Part shown: piece by piece, positions 5,771 through 7,101 of the stretch
How the letters are laid out: the number at the start of each line of letters is the position of its first letter
Numbering within the stretch: position 1 is the first letter of the stretch
Assembly (NCBI GenBank): GCA_902478395.1
Contig: CABSKZ010000141.1
Coordinates: forward strand, 1 to 7,101
Direction: 5' to 3'
Source of the DNA: an uncultured Eubacteriales bacterium
GTDB taxonomy: Bacteria; Bacillota; Clostridia; UBA1381; UBA9506
Length of the DNA stretch: 7,101 nt
The notes under the pieces: generated by a model
The model's input: only the letters and a program-made list of their open reading frames with translations
Databases searched by the model: none
What the model was told of the DNA's origin: nothing
Made by a program: the position numbers and the translations under genes

Positions 5771-6787
5771 TTAATCGTTCGAAATCGCAACTGCATGGGC
5801 AATACTGGCAATACTCTCACCCTGCTGGACAATCATCGTACTCATCAGAGCCCCGGTTGCCATAAAAAGAACGTTGTTCAGCACCTTTTGCTGCATCTGC
5901 GGATAAATATGACCACAGAAGGTCAAGCCGGAACACGCGCAGCCACTGCCGCCCGCGTGAGTATCCTGTTTTTCGTTATCGAATATAATCAGACCGCAGT
6001 CATTATAATTCTGTGTGAGGTCATATCCTCGTTCCTGCATCATATCTATTAGGATATCGTGGCCAATCTGGCCAAGGTCGCCGGTCACAATCAGATCATA
6101 GTCTGAGGGCTGCTTTCCGGTATCCTGAAAATGGGTATACAATGTGTCCACAGCCGCGGGGGCCATCGCCGCGCCCATATTATTCGCGTCTGTAATTCCC
6201 CGGTCTACAATTTTTCCCGTCGTGACTGCTTTCACCTTCGGCCCGTTCCCCTGGTTAGATAAAATGGCGCACCCGGAGCCTGTCACAGTCCACTGCGCAC
6301 TGGGCGGTCGCTGCCCGCCGTATTCAAGAGGAAACCGGAACTGCCGTTCCGCGGAACAGAAATGACTCGAAGTAATGGCCCCACAGGTATTTGCGAATCC
6401 GCCATCTATCGTCATGGCAGCCAGACTCATAGTAAGCGCCATTGTAGAGCATGCTCCATACACACCAATAAACGGGATTTCAAGCGGTCTTAGGCCATAG
6501 TTTGTGCTGGTACACTGGTTAATTAAATCTCCGCCGAAAATATAATCCAATGTACTGGGGGGAATGTTGCATTTTTTCAGCGCTGTAACCGCAGCCCTCT
6601 GGATAAATTTACTCTCTGCCTTTTCCCAGCTATCCTCTCCCCACATGGCATCTGCCACGATTTCGTCAAAACAGTTGCCTATTGGCCCCTGCCCTTCTTT
6701 TTCTCCGGCGATTGCCGCAGTGCCGATGATAATAGGCGGGTTTTCAAAATGAACGGTTTGTTTTCCCAGCCGTTTTATTTTTCTCAT
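5771..6787 (-). CDS. spoVAD: Stage V sporulation protein AD
   Basis: SpoVAD is a thiolase-fold protein of the SpoVA machinery in the spore inner membrane; the Bacillus protein binds dipicolinic acid, and the complex moves it into the forespore and out at germination. The 338-residue product has family length. Recognisable blocks are LGKQTVHFENPP (8-18), GEKEGQGPIGNCFDEI (28-43), GGDLINQ (85-91), YGACST with C113 at the thiolase nucleophile position, SAERQFRFPLEYGGQRPP, TVTGSGCAILS, AMAPAAVDT, TGDLGQIG, NDCGLIIFD and AGGSGCACSG. The start at 6787 is preceded by AAAGG about 10 nt upstream and gives the normal N-terminus. In Bacillus and Clostridium spoVAD lies between spoVAC and spoVAE; here neither is adjacent: upstream is noncoding and downstream is the convergent AraC gene. 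It appears to be a single-gene transcript from the sigma-G promoter at 6878-6907. Confidence 0.96.
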   Translation of the reverse strand: MRKIKRLGKQTVHFENPPIIIGTAAIAGEKEGQGPIGNCFDEIVADAMWGEDSWEKAESKFIQRAAVTALKKCNIPPSTLDYIFGGDLINQCTSTNYGLRPLEIPFIGVYGACSTMALTMSLAAMTIDGGFANTCGAITSSHFCSAERQFRFPLEYGGQRPPSAQWTVTGSGCAILSNQGNGPKVKAVTTGKIVDRGITDANNMGAAMAPAAVDTLYTHFQDTGKQPSDYDLIVTGDLGQIGHDILIDMMQERGYDLTQNYNDCGLIIFDNEKQDTHAGGSGCACSGLTFCGHIYPQMQQKVLNNVLFMATGALMSTMIVQQGESIASIAHAVAISND

Positions 6788-6857
6788 TCCAACACAGCCT
6801 TTCTATTCTTTACTGAAGATCGATCGAACAAAATACAAGCTACTTTATATTTGGATT

Positions 6858-6875
6858 AAGTAGATAATACTACTT
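6858..6875. repeat. 6-6-6 inverted repeat at the predicted spoVAD transcription start
   Basis: AAGTAG and CTACTT flank ATAATA exactly. The repeat begins 2 bp downstream of the sigma-G -10 box and covers the predicted +1 near 6871. It could be an operator or a hairpin at the 5' end of the mRNA. Confidence 0.5.
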
Positions 6876-6877
6876 TT

Positions 6878-6907
6878 TAGTATGCTGCCAAAATTCACTT
6901 TTTATAC
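6878..6907 (-). promoter_or_regulatory. Sigma-G-type promoter of spoVAD
   Basis: The minus strand reads GTATA (6903-6907), a spacer of exactly 18 bp and CATACTA (6878-6884). This agrees at every defined position with the Bacillus subtilis sigma-G consensus GHATR, N18, CATnHTA. The predicted leader is about 84 nt. The Bacillus spoVA operon is known to be sigma-G dependent, so match and gene agree. Confidence 0.85.
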
Positions 6908-7024
6908 TGATATCGTCTGTGTACGTTTTTTAATGATGAAAACTTGCTGTTTTTATTCGTTGTTATGTAGCGTTGTATATGGTAGTTCTGGCAGTAATCG
7001 ATAATCAATCTCCTGGCATGGTGC

Positions 7025-7033
7025 AAAATTATA
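7025..7033 (-). promoter_or_regulatory. Possible extended -10 element pointing left
   Basis: The minus strand has TGA followed by TATAAT (core at 7028-7033), without a recognisable -35. No convincing gene follows before spoVAD, so it may add vegetative transcription toward spoVAD or be chance in A/T-rich DNA. Confidence 0.3.
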
Positions 7034-7051
7034 TCAAAACCTTCGAATTTG

Positions 7052-7060
7052 TGGTATAAT
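7052..7060 (+). promoter_or_regulatory. Probable extended -10 promoter for a gene beyond the right edge
   Basis: TGG followed by TATAAT (7055-7060) is an extended -10 element, with no good -35 at 16-18 bp. Predicted start is near 7067. The downstream 40 bp are open from a GTG at 7072 (reading MNPSEAKDEL), but no ribosome site supports that start, so no gene is called. Apart from the elements listed, I see nothing in 6788-7101. Confidence 0.5.
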
Positions 7061-7101
7061 ATAAACACTTAGTGAATCCGAGTGAAGCGAAGGATGAACT
7101 T

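Noticed and set aside
6895..7008. A 37-codon minus-strand reading frame from a TTG just after AGGAGA, basic and A/T-rich
   Set aside because: The purine-rich site abuts the TTG with no spacer, there is no ATG, the frame overlaps the sigma-G promoter of spoVAD, and the peptide resembles no family I recognise.

Overview
This window looks like a chromosomal segment of an endospore-forming member of the Bacillota, most likely class Clostridia. The evidence is a stage V sporulation protein (SpoVAD) behind a textbook forespore sigma-G promoter, purine-rich G-rich ribosome binding sites, consensus sigma-A promoters, and a Clostridia-like housekeeping block. I cannot name the species.

Left part (1-3722, all on the minus strand). 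A consensus promoter (TTGACA, 17 bp, TATAAT) drives yceD (DUF177, 23S rRNA/L32-associated) and rpmF (ribosomal protein L32). A strong hairpin with a U-tract follows rpmF. After only 33 bp with no visible promoter come a PDZ/radical SAM/DUF512 protein, the ribosome-assembly GTPase der, and the start of plsY (glycerol-3-phosphate acyltransferase), which runs off the left edge. The spacers on both sides of der are 24 bp. The group links ribosome assembly with phospholipid synthesis. The hairpin probably splits a high-output yceD-rpmF transcript from weaker downstream readthrough.

Middle part (3817-5760). A small accessory module consists of a uroporphyrinogen-decarboxylase-superfamily protein (minus) and a divergent AraC-type regulator with an N-terminal cupin domain (plus). 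Their 98-bp intergenic region holds a perfect 10-4-10 inverted repeat whose two arms each contain a TATAAT, one per direction, so the two promoters interlock. This is the most distinctive regulatory structure in the window. A rho-independent terminator follows the AraC gene.

Right part (5761-7101). spoVAD (minus) stands alone: no spoVAC precedes it and no spoVAE follows it in this window. Upstream is a sigma-G promoter match with exact spacing (GTATA, 18 bp, CATACTA) and an 18-bp inverted repeat at the predicted transcription start. The last 100 bp hold two back-to-back extended -10 elements. The plus-strand one probably serves a gene beyond the right edge.

I see no rRNA, tRNA, CRISPR array, insertion sequence or phage gene. 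Most of the window is ordinary core genome. The unusual parts are the interlocked divergent promoter of the URO-D/AraC pair and the solitary sigma-G-driven spoVAD.
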